A stretch of 20,997 bases of DNA from Minisyncoccota bacterium (GTDB lineage: Bacteria; Patescibacteriota; Minisyncoccia; Phycocordibacterales; CAIJYI01): the NCBI GenBank assembly GCA_023229825.1, contig JALNYN010000022.1, positions 1-20,997 on the forward strand, written 5' to 3'. A program made the position numbers and the translations under genes. Each line of letters opens with the position of its first letter. The first letter of the stretch is position 1. The notes under the pieces were generated by a model that searched no databases, was not told the origin of the DNA, and saw nothing but the letters and a program-made list of their open reading frames with translations. Of this stretch, positions 1-5,596 are shown piece by piece.

Positions 1-303
1 GGAAGGTATGTTTCGTATTGCAGGAAATGAAGAAGACGACGTTCCTTGAAGGTAGCGCCGCCGAAAATGTGTTGGAATATATGGTGTGACACATTTGAGC
101 AGAGGTTCATAGTCGGGGTACAACCCCGCTCCGGCAACGACGCGGTTAATGAGAAAACGGTAATCGTCGTCATCAGACCGTCCTGATACTGATACTAATT
201 CCTGATACTTCGTCGTCCCGTCCGTCTTTTCCCCTCTCTCGCGTGATATTTTTCCAAAACAATGATATTATATACAGTAATTACTATTTAGCTTGTTTTA
301 GAT
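1..303. other. left-edge region without a convincing gene
   Basis: No frame here gives a confident gene. On the + strand, one frame runs from the edge to a TGA at 47-49 with an acidic end (NEEDDVP), and another runs to a TGA at 87-89 (ending NVLEYMV); either could be the 3' end of a gene beginning outside the window. On the - strand, a frame is open from 267 down to 1 but has no ATG or GTG, only a TTG at 123-121. A small GC hairpin (6-bp stem, cggggt/accccg) lies at 114-128. A short satellite based on ctgatact occupies about 180-209, followed by a pyrimidine-rich stretch to about 240. The AT-rich sequence 258-300 probably holds the promoter of the next gene, but I could not fix a -35/-10 pair. 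Confidence 0.4.
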
Positions 304-1365
304 ATGAAACACTCGACTAGTCGCACATCCGTAATTTTTTCGGTATTTTTATTCCTTGGCTTTTTCGTGTTCGCGGGGCAGGTATTCGCCGTGGATTCGG
401 CGAGCGTAAAGATCCAGCCGAGCATCATTGAAGAAAGAGCGGATCCGGGAAAAGATTTTAACGGTAAACTGACCGCTACCAACACGGGAGCAACTTCTCA
501 AACATATAACGTTGTGGTAAAAGACATTGAATCCATTGATGCGAATGGCAGACCGATCTTTTCAAAGGAAAAAGAAGTCACCGGCTTTGAAATGAGTTCC
601 TGGGTGGAGGTGCAGAACAAAACTTTTACTTTGGCGCCGAATGAAAGCGCCGCCATTCCTTTTGTTGTCCGCTTTCCAAAAGATGCCGCGCCGGGAGGAC
701 ATTTCGCCGCTATATTTGTGAGCGCGGGAGGACAGAAGCCTGCTACTATCGGAGCGGCGGTCGGGTACGATGTGGGAGCTCTGATGAGTTTTCAGGTATC
801 CGGCGATGTGGTTGAAAATGCGAACATCCGACAGTTTTCTTCAGATAAAACCGTGTACGGAGAAACGAACGTGAAATTTACCGTAAAAATGGAAAATACC
901 GGAAACTCTCTCATCCGTCCGCGCGGGATAGTTGAGATCATGGATATGTTCGGGAAGAAAACAGAAACCCTTAAATTGAACGACAGCGGTGCGGCGGTCT
1001 TTCCTCATTCGACGCGAGAGTTTACCGTCTCGTGGGAAGACAAAAAACCGCATCTCGGCAAATACACTGCCATCGCCAGCTTCTCATACGGCTTGGATGT
1101 TAAACGTACCGTTTTTTCTCAAACTGAGTTTTATATCGCGCCGACGAATATTATAACGCCGGTACTCGGATTTCTTTTCCTCGTCGCCCTCATTTTATAC
1201 ATCTCAGTGAAGCTCTATATCAGAAAGAAAATGAAAGAGTATGGTATAAAAAACGAGAAGACCGCACGGAAAGCCGATTTCTCCTCTCGATCAACCGTAA
1301 TGTTTCTGGCATTCATAGTCTTCTCTGCGATCTTTATTCTGGTACTGTTGGCGATGTTGGCATAA
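304..1365 (+). CDS. exported beta-sandwich protein resembling DUF916/WxL-interacting proteins, C-terminal membrane anchor
   Basis: 353 residues. A signal peptide covers about 1-29, with hydrophobic FLFLGFFVFAG and a likely cut after VFA. The mature part starts with SVKIQPSIIEERADPGKDF and contains two Ig-like beta-sandwich regions (about 30-150 and 165-275). The phrases NTGATSQTYNVVV, APNESAAIPFVV and APGGHFAAIFVS match the general pattern of DUF916-type and related extracellular domains: a P-x-x-x-x-x-x-DPG entry, N-T-G strands and a GGHFAAIF strand. Two C-terminal hydrophobic helices (about 282-303 and 332-352) flank a basic loop (RKKMKEYG), so the bulk lies outside the membrane with a short cytoplasmic hairpin. 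In Firmicutes, DUF916 proteins bridge WxL proteins and peptidoglycan; whether that role applies here is inference, because no WxL protein is visible. No clear Shine-Dalgarno precedes the ATG. The next gene is 178 bases away, so co-transcription is uncertain. Confidence 0.75.
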   Translation: MKHSTSRTSVIFSVFLFLGFFVFAGQVFAVDSASVKIQPSIIEERADPGKDFNGKLTATNTGATSQTYNVVVKDIESIDANGRPIFSKEKEVTGFEMSSWVEVQNKTFTLAPNESAAIPFVVRFPKDAAPGGHFAAIFVSAGGQKPATIGAAVGYDVGALMSFQVSGDVVENANIRQFSSDKTVYGETNVKFTVKMENTGNSLIRPRGIVEIMDMFGKKTETLKLNDSGAAVFPHSTREFTVSWEDKKPHLGKYTAIASFSYGLDVKRTVFSQTEFYIAPTNIITPVLGFLFLVALILYISVKLYIRKKMKEYGIKNEKTARKADFSSRSTVMFLAFIVFSAIFILVLLAMLA

Positions 1366-1407
1366 TAAGTCAAAAGTCAAAAGTCCATAAAGTCAAAAGT
1401 CAAAACC
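1366..1407. repeat. short tandem satellite, unit about gtcaaaa
   Basis: Immediately after the stop codon there are five to six imperfect copies of a 7-base unit (gtcaaaa), interrupted once by ccataaa. It resembles in placement, though not in sequence, the satellites that follow the stop codons at 1939, 3147 and 5240. No coding potential or terminator hairpin is seen in it. Confidence 0.7.
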
Positions 1408-1437
1408 GTTCGTTATTAGTTATTCGTCATCATCATC

Positions 1438-1467
1438 CGTCATTCCGGACTTGATCCGGAATCCACG
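1438..1467 (+). repeat. intergenic palindrome family, copy 1
   Basis: Flanks are cgtcat at the left and ccacg at the right; the stem is attccgga/tccggaat with a 5-base loop. It is followed 16 bases later by an oppositely oriented copy. Confidence 0.85.
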
Positions 1468-1483
1468 TCGTCGCTTTCCGTTC

Positions 1484-1514
1484 CGTGGATCCCGGGTCGT
1501 TGCCCGGGATGACG
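1484..1514 (-). repeat. intergenic palindrome family, copy 2 (inverted)
   Basis: This is the same family in reverse orientation: cgtgg at the left, gatgacg at the right, stem atcccggg/cccgggat, loop tcgttg. An in-frame ATG at 1451 lies between copies 1 and 2, but translation from it would read through this repeat, which is one reason the next gene is started at 1544 instead. Confidence 0.85.
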
Positions 1515-1543
1515 ATAGAAAAAGGAGCTCCACTACAAGCATC

Positions 1544-1939
1544 ATGAAAACCACGCTAAAAACATTCATCATCGGTCTTGAATTGATCTGTCTTGTTTTG
1601 CTTGTCAGTTTTTCCGGTTACGGTATTTCTTCGCTCGGACCCGACGGATTCGCCAAACAAATGGGTCTCGCCATCGGCATGACGGCCGGAGTGAAGGACA
1701 ACGGCTACAATACTCTCGCACAATCCCTGAAAGAAAGAGACGCGGCGCTTACCGAGAGAGAAAGACTTCTTTCGGAAAAAGAAGCGGCGATCTTGAACGC
1801 GGAAGGGAAGGGGAATGCCAAACTGTCATTTCTCGTGATCGGCGTCGGATCGCTGCTGCTCGGACTCATCTCTCTTAATTTTTATCTCGACGCAAAAAGA
1901 AGAAAAGAACCGGATCACATCGTAACAATACGCAAGTAA
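1544..1939 (+). CDS. small two-helix membrane protein with coiled coil, function unknown
   Basis: 131 residues from the chosen ATG at 1544. A more upstream in-frame ATG (1451) was rejected because the added 31 residues are encoded by the palindromic repeat (RNPRRRFPFRG) and put a very basic stretch before the helix. An aaaggag sequence at 1521-1527 lies about 16 bases before 1544, rather far for a ribosome site. The N-terminal hydrophobic helix spans about 8-29, and a second (SFLVIGVGSLLLGLISLNFYL) about 94-114. Between them lies a charged heptad-like stretch, about 60-88 (LKERDAALTERERLLSEKEA), likely a coiled coil on the outside if the ends are cytoplasmic. The tail is basic (KRRKEPDH). I recognise no family; a role as a small membrane-spacing or oligomerising protein is only a guess. 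Confidence 0.65.
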   Translation: MKTTLKTFIIGLELICLVLLVSFSGYGISSLGPDGFAKQMGLAIGMTAGVKDNGYNTLAQSLKERDAALTERERLLSEKEAAILNAEGKGNAKLSFLVIGVGSLLLGLISLNFYLDAKRRKEPDHIVTIRK

Positions 1940-1940
1940 A

Positions 1941-1990
1941 AAGTTACGAAGTTCATCAAGTTATAAAGTTTATCAAGTTATAAAGTACGA
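1941..1990. repeat. AT-rich satellite arm, unit about aagttcatc/aagttataa
   Basis: Starting two bases after the stop codon are tandem imperfect units aagtt(c/t)atc and aagttataa. The 20 bases at 1950-1969 are an exact inverted match to 2159-2178 on the far side of the two palindromes, so this is the left arm of a large nested inverted structure. Confidence 0.8.
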
Positions 1991-1994
1991 CACA

Positions 1995-2034
1995 AACATA
2001 AATCCCTCCGTCAGATGGCGGAGGGATTTATGTT
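1995..2034. terminator. bidirectional terminator-like hairpin
   Basis: A perfect 16-bp stem (aacataaatccctccg pairing with 2019-2034) has an 8-base loop. The AT-rich lower stem gives a short T/A tract on either strand. It sits just downstream of the small membrane-protein gene, consistent with transcription termination. A near copy follows the next gene at 3200-3239. Confidence 0.7.
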
Positions 2035-2045
2035 GCTACCATGGA

Positions 2046-2076
2046 CGTGGATTCCGGGTCGCAGCCCGGAATGACG
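2046..2076 (-). repeat. intergenic palindrome family, copy 3
   Basis: Reverse orientation; stem attccggg/cccggaat, loop tcgcag. It pairs with copy 4, 27 bases downstream. Confidence 0.85.
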
Positions 2077-2103
2077 GACGAAAGAGGAGTTATAAAATTA
2101 TTT

Positions 2104-2134
2104 CGTCATCCCGGGCAACGACCCGGGATCCACG
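2104..2134 (+). repeat. intergenic palindrome family, copy 4
   Basis: Forward orientation; stem atcccggg/cccgggat, loop caacga. It lies inside an 82-base block (2084-2165) that is repeated with one mismatch at 3286-3367. Confidence 0.85.
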
Positions 2135-2157
2135 TTCGCGTCGTCCGTCGTCGTTCG

Positions 2158-2178
2158 TACTTTATAACTTGATGAACT
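2158..2178. repeat. inverted satellite arm
   Basis: Bases 2159-2178 are the exact reverse complement of 1950-1969. This closes the nested structure formed by the satellite, hairpin, palindromes and inverted satellite. Confidence 0.8.
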
Positions 2179-2195
2179 CGCGCGCTCCGCGCGCG
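2179..2195. repeat. GC-only hairpin cgcgcgc-tcc-gcgcgcg
   Basis: A 7-bp alternating CG stem with a 3-base loop. A sister hairpin (gcgcgcg-gaa-cgcgcgc) directly follows the dockerin gene at 5240-5256. Its role is not known; alternating CG can cruciform or form left-handed DNA. Confidence 0.6.
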
Positions 2196-2204
2196 CGTTA
2201 TCCC

Positions 2205-2233
2205 TTGACTTTTTTGAAAAAAAAATATAAAAT
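2205..2233 (+). promoter_or_regulatory. sigma70-type promoter for the FGE-like gene
   Basis: TTGACT (2205-2210), 17-base spacer, TAAAAT (2228-2233), placing the transcript start near 2240 and leaving a leader of about 50 bases. The -10 box overlaps the left half of the palindrome at 2229-2269. Confidence 0.6.
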
Positions 2234-2269
2234 GCACCCGTGAGTGCGACCGGGGCACGGGCGCATTTT
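2229..2269. promoter_or_regulatory. leader palindrome overlapping the -10 box
   Basis: The two-part stem is aaaatgc/gcatttt (7 bp) and, after one mismatch, cccgtg/cacggg (6 bp) around a 13-base loop. It could be an operator, or a terminator for read-through transcripts; on the - strand it is followed by a long T tract (complement of 2216-2225), which would make a good intrinsic terminator there. Confidence 0.5.
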
Positions 2270-2292
2270 AAAAACAGTTTTCAATCACATTC

Positions 2293-3147
2293 ATGCTTCG
2301 GTTTTTTCTAAACACACTTAAATTTATCCTCGTGGTAACGGGCGCGATCTTTTTGAGCACGCTCGGTATTAATGCCGCCGACTCGTGGAAAAATCCCGAG
2401 AACTCCATGCTTGCCGGGGCGCTTTCGAGTATTGCGAAACCGGATAAATGTTCGGAGGGCATGGTGTATGTCGGAACGTCGGAAGGCGGGTATTGCATCG
2501 ATGCCTACGAAAATTCCGCAAGTGAATCGTGTGCCTATGATATTCCGAAAAATCAACCTGAAACGCGCCTGAATTTGTCGAATACGGAGTGTATTCCCGT
2601 TTCTGTAAAAGGTGCGTCACCGTGGAGAAATATTTCACAAAGTCAGGCGATGCAGGCATGCGCCAAAGCGGGGAAAAGATTGCCAACGAACGAAGAATGG
2701 TTTTTTGCCGCGCTCGGAACTCCTGACGAGCCTTCGTCGTGGGGATCATCGGATTGCAACGTGAACAAAAATAGCATTAGCGAAGATCTGGCGCTGACGG
2801 GGTCGGGAGGAAACTGCGTGTCGGCGCTCGGAGCGTACGATATGGTCGGAAATGTATGGGAATGGATGGGTGATACGATCAAATCGGGAAAATTTGGAGA
2901 AACGGAAGTACCGAATTCCGGTTACGTGACGAGCGCCGATGAAAATGGAATTCCTTCCGAAACGAATGCCACGTCATCCGACCCGAATTATAACCTTGAT
3001 CGTTTTTGGGTAAAAAAAGAGGGTGTCATGGGAATGTTCCGCGGGGGATATTGGTTAAGCCGATCCGATGCGGGAATATACACGATCCAAGCAGGCATCC
3101 CGCCGTCATTCGTAGGAAACGCGATCGGATTTAGGTGTGTGAAGTAA
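2293..3147 (+). CDS. exported FGE-sulfatase (formylglycine-generating-enzyme-like) domain protein, probably non-catalytic
   Basis: 284 residues. A signal peptide or anchor covers about 8-29 (ILVVTGAIFLSTLGINAAD). The FGE/SUMF1-type fold covers about 53-284, shown by MVYVG (57-61), CIDAYE, QACAKAGKRLPTNEEW (121-136), AYDMVGNVWEW (181-191), MFRGGYW (248-254) and the terminal IGFRC. These are the standard landmarks of the family. The catalytic cysteine pair of true FGE, which lies between the RGG-W and GFRC motifs, is absent: the stretch between W254 and I279 contains no cysteine. It is therefore more likely a binding module than a sulfatase-activating enzyme. Its C-terminal 35 residues have the layout seen in C-type-lectin-like targets of diversity-generating retroelements. 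It has its own promoter, no obvious Shine-Dalgarno, and is bracketed by near-identical intergenic blocks. Confidence 0.85.
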   Translation: MLRFFLNTLKFILVVTGAIFLSTLGINAADSWKNPENSMLAGALSSIAKPDKCSEGMVYVGTSEGGYCIDAYENSASESCAYDIPKNQPETRLNLSNTECIPVSVKGASPWRNISQSQAMQACAKAGKRLPTNEEWFFAALGTPDEPSSWGSSDCNVNKNSISEDLALTGSGGNCVSALGAYDMVGNVWEWMGDTIKSGKFGETEVPNSGYVTSADENGIPSETNATSSDPNYNLDRFWVKKEGVMGMFRGGYWLSRSDAGIYTIQAGIPPSFVGNAIGFRCVK

Positions 3148-3151
3148 GCAC

Positions 3152-3194
3152 GAGTTCGTCAAGTTCATCAAGTTTATCAAGTTCATCAAGTACG
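3152..3194. repeat. AT-rich satellite arm, unit about aagttcatc
   Basis: Four to five units of (a)agtt(c/t)(a/g)tca follow the stop codon and run into tacgac, as at 1941-1990. Confidence 0.75.
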
Positions 3195-3199
3195 ACACA

Positions 3200-3239
3200 A
3201 ACATAAATCCCTCCGCTAGCTTGCGAGGGGATTTATGTT
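3200..3239. terminator. terminator-like hairpin, second copy
   Basis: Stem 3200-3216/3223-3239 (aacataaatccc at the base, one G-T wobble and one mismatch above), 6-base loop. It is the counterpart of 1995-2034 with the upper stem and loop changed. Confidence 0.7.
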
Positions 3240-3251
3240 GTTAAAGACGAA

Positions 3252-3282
3252 CGTGGATTCCGGATCTCGGTCCGGAATGACG
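3252..3282 (-). repeat. intergenic palindrome family, copy 5
   Basis: Reverse orientation; stem attccgga/tccggaat, loop tctcgg. Confidence 0.85.
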
Positions 3283-3305
3283 AATGAGGAGTTATAAAAT
3301 TATTT

Positions 3306-3336
3306 CGTCATCCCGGGCAACGACCCGGGATCCACG
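3306..3336 (+). repeat. intergenic palindrome family, copy 6
   Basis: Forward orientation; identical in stem and loop to copy 4 and inside the duplicated 82-base block (3286-3367). Confidence 0.85.
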
Positions 3337-3359
3337 TTCGTGTCGTCCGTCGTCGTTCG

Positions 3360-3399
3360 TACTTTATGAACTTGATGAACTTTATAACTTGATGAACTT
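3360..3399. repeat. inverted satellite arm
   Basis: Units of actttat(a)(g)aacttgatga are the reverse complement of the satellite at 3152-3194 and 1941-1990. Confidence 0.75.
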
Positions 3400-3401
3400 C
3401 G

Positions 3402-3410
3402 TGGTACAAT
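3402..3410 (+). promoter_or_regulatory. extended -10 promoter (TGgTACAAT) of the dockerin gene
   Basis: TGG followed by TACAAT puts the transcript start near 3417, only about nine bases before the ATG at 3426, so the mRNA would be almost leaderless. An alternative pair is TTGATG (3389-3394), 16 bases, TATAGA (3411-3416). No Shine-Dalgarno is seen. Confidence 0.55.
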
Positions 3411-3425
3411 TATAGATAAGTTCCT

Positions 3426-5240
3426 ATGACCCCACGTTTTTACTTTCAAATAAAAATATTTTCACTGTTCATCGGCGTTTTTTTGTTGTGCGTTTTTCCT
3501 GATGCGTCGTTCGGTGCGGTTTTGCGGCCGGAGAGGGTGAGGGATGTTATATCGAATTCTTCTCCGTCGGCCGGGGCGGATCATGAGATCGAATTTCGAG
3601 TGACGCAGGCGATCCCTCCTTCGGGGAAAATAATCATAACCCCGGAAGCGGGAGAGTTTTTGATCCCGATAGCCTTTAATCTCCTGGATGTCGATCTTGC
3701 CGTTGCAGCGGTTCTGGGAGGAGTATATGCCGAACGCGATCTTACCGATACTGCAAGCGTCGCAAACATCGGCGTGTCTATTCAAACAGGATTTTCCGGT
3801 TCTGTTATTTTCACTCTTAATTCCGCCGCGGGTCTTTCGTCGGGAAATATGGTGCGCATCAAACTGGGAACCATCGCTTCGCACGGAGGGAACGGGACGA
3901 ACTACCTTGTGAACGCAGATACGGCGCGGTCGTATAAAATATCGGTTGAAACAAGGGATGCCGCCGATCTTGTGATCGATTCCGGAGGAACTATGGTGGT
4001 TATGATCGAACCGATCAGCGTCGGACCCGTGGACACGACCGACCGCACCCCCGCAGTGATATCGGGCGGTATGCCGGCAGGCCTTTTGCCCGGAGGGACT
4101 CGAGCGGTAGAACTTTCCCTATACACAAACGAGACCGCTTCTTGCCGATATGCCGCATCATCAGGCGTACCCTTTAGCAGTATGACTGGCGTATTTTCAT
4201 CAACGGAAAAGCTTGGAGAGGAATCATTTTTCCATTACGGAGCTATAGCGAGCGGTCTTCTTGATGTCACGCCTTATATATTTTATGTAAAGTGCAGCGA
4301 CTGGCGAACGAATGTAAACTCCGAGGATTACCTTATTTCATTCTCCATCGGCGTAGTTCCTTCCGGTGAAAATGCTGGTCCCGGATCGGGAAGCGGAGCC
4401 GGATCAGGCAGTACGGGCTCGGGTGAGGGCGGCGGAACCGGAAATTATCAAGGAACCGGATCGAGCGGATCGGGAAGCGGCGGTGTCGGTGATGTCGGGG
4501 GCGGAAATTATTTAAAGACTTCCGATGTTTCTGTGGAGGGGACGGCGTATCCATCGTCCAAAGTCGCGATCCTGCTTGATGGAAAACAAAAAGCGGCCAT
4601 AACGACCGCGGCAACCGGTAAATTTTCCGTAAAAATTCTTGCTCTTGAGCGCGGAACCTACACCTTCGGCATGTATGCGGTAGATGCGAAAGGATTGCGA
4701 TCATCAATGATCTCGTCCACCGTATCGCTTCGAGCGAATACCGTCAATACGGTAGCGGGACTGCTTTTTCCTCCGACGATAACGACGGAACATGCGAGCG
4801 TAAAACCCGCGGAGGATATTGTTGTTTCCGGAAGCGCCATACCGAAAAGCGCGATAGAAGTATTTTTTGGAGAACCTTCTTCTCGATTTGAAACCAAGCT
4901 GCCGACCGCCACAACGACGGCGGATGCGAGCGGACAATGGTCGGCAATTATAAAAACGAAAGGACTGGCCACCGCCAATTATATAGCACAGGCGCGTTCC
5001 GTGCTTTCCGCGAGCGAGACGAGCGGAATGAGCGCGAAACTTCAGATCGGTCTTGGAAAAGAAGCGGCGGCCGATTTTTCTCTTCGATCCGACTTGAATA
5101 ACGACGGCAAAGTCAATCTTGCGGACTTTTCCATTTTTCTTTTTTCCTGGGGGACGAATGATAAAACGGCCGACATCAACATGAACGGAAAAGTAGATAT
5201 TTCGGATTTCAGCATATTGATCTACTATTGGACGGGATAG
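3426..5240 (+). CDS. secreted Ig-like protein with C-terminal type I dockerin
   Basis: 604 residues. The signal peptide is about 1-31 (hydrophobic IFSLFIGVFLLCVFP, cut near SFG-AV). A beta-rich N-terminal domain (about 32-195) is followed by a second with a cysteine pair (about 205-312), a Gly/Ser linker (about 318-362) and two Ig-like domains (about 362-435 and 450-545, with phrases VEGTAYPSSKVAILLDG and VVSGSAIPKSAIEVFF). The end is a dockerin: two Ca-binding F-hand repeats at 556-575 (DLNNDGKVNLADFSIFLFSW) and 583-602 (DINMNGKVDISDFSILIYYW), each with D-x-N-x-[DN]-G-K-V and the D-F/Y-S helix. Dockerins bind cohesins, and a cohesin-type protein is encoded two genes downstream. No catalytic domain is recognised, so it is better seen as a structural or adhesive surface protein. 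Confidence 0.88.
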   Translation: MTPRFYFQIKIFSLFIGVFLLCVFPDASFGAVLRPERVRDVISNSSPSAGADHEIEFRVTQAIPPSGKIIITPEAGEFLIPIAFNLLDVDLAVAAVLGGVYAERDLTDTASVANIGVSIQTGFSGSVIFTLNSAAGLSSGNMVRIKLGTIASHGGNGTNYLVNADTARSYKISVETRDAADLVIDSGGTMVVMIEPISVGPVDTTDRTPAVISGGMPAGLLPGGTRAVELSLYTNETASCRYAASSGVPFSSMTGVFSSTEKLGEESFFHYGAIASGLLDVTPYIFYVKCSDWRTNVNSEDYLISFSIGVVPSGENAGPGSGSGAGSGSTGSGEGGGTGNYQGTGSSGSGSGGVGDVGGGNYLKTSDVSVEGTAYPSSKVAILLDGKQKAAITTAATGKFSVKILALERGTYTFGMYAVDAKGLRSSMISSTVSLRANTVNTVAGLLFPPTITTEHASVKPAEDIVVSGSAIPKSAIEVFFGEPSSRFETKLPTATTTADASGQWSAIIKTKGLATANYIAQARSVLSASETSGMSAKLQIGLGKEAAADFSLRSDLNNDGKVNLADFSIFLFSWGTNDKTADINMNGKVDISDFSILIYYWTG

Positions 5241-5256
5241 CGCGCGGAACGCGCGC
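5240..5256. terminator. GC-only hairpin gcgcgcg-gaa-cgcgcgc at the stop codon
   Basis: The 7-bp stem starts at the last base of the TAG stop. No T tract follows, so termination is uncertain. It is the near reverse complement of the hairpin at 2179-2195. Confidence 0.45.
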
Positions 5257-5295
5257 AAGTTATAAAGTTTATCAAGTTCATCAAGTTATAAAGTA
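5257..5295. repeat. AT-rich satellite arm
   Basis: The same aagttataa/aagtt(c/t)atc units as at 1941-1990, ending in aaagtacgg. A different short satellite (ggtat/gtata units) follows at about 5310-5336. The rest of 5241-5596 holds two palindromes, a T-rich stretch (5499-5520) and a promoter; no gene is seen. Confidence 0.75.
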
Positions 5296-5349
5296 CGGAC
5301 GAACGAGACGAGTATCTGGTATATGTATAGGTATACGGACGACTACGAA

Positions 5350-5380
5350 CGTGGATCCCGGGTCGTTGCCCGGGATGACG
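5350..5380 (-). repeat. intergenic palindrome family, copy 7
   Basis: Reverse orientation; stem atcccggg/cccgggat, loop tcgttg; same core as copy 2. Confidence 0.85.
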
Positions 5381-5408
5381 AGTAGGAAGGGCGATACCAT
5401 CTCACGTT

Positions 5409-5438
5409 CGTCATTCCGGACCTGATCCGGAATCCACG
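5409..5438 (+). repeat. intergenic palindrome family, copy 8
   Basis: Forward orientation; stem attccgga/tccggaat, 5-base loop cctga; same core as copy 1 with one loop change. Confidence 0.85.
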
Positions 5439-5529
5439 TTGTCGTTCGTATTCCATTCTCAATTTTCTATTTTCTATTCTCGTCCGTCCGTTTATCCACT
5501 TTTTTATTTTATTTTTTTTCTTCACTCTC

Positions 5530-5538
5530 TGGTATAAT
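5530..5538 (+). promoter_or_regulatory. extended -10 promoter (TGgTATAAT) for hsp20 and the cohesin gene
   Basis: A perfect TATAAT at 5533-5538 is preceded by TGG, with a T-rich tract upstream in place of a clear -35. It predicts a leader of about 50 AT-rich bases. No heat-shock CIRCE-type inverted repeat is visible. Confidence 0.65.
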
Positions 5539-5596
5539 AAAAGTAATAGAAAATTTTTTAATACTTTGTAATTAAATAATCGCACACGAAAAACAT

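Noticed and set aside
105..145. tRNA-like 3' half around the cggggt-aca-accccg hairpin
   Set aside because: No seven-base TTC-type loop, no matching acceptor stem and no anticodon arm at the expected spacing.
1451..1543. Upstream ATG at 1451 as start of the small membrane protein
   Set aside because: The added residues are encoded by a palindromic intergenic repeat, and the ATG at 1544 directly precedes the natural hydrophobic N-terminus.
2293..3147. Active formylglycine-generating enzyme
   Set aside because: The cysteine pair needed for catalysis is absent between W254 and I279, and no sulfatase gene is present.
1438..5438. Palindromes read as a CRISPR array
   Set aside because: Copies are irregularly spaced, alternate in orientation, flank genes and have no uniform spacers or cas genes.
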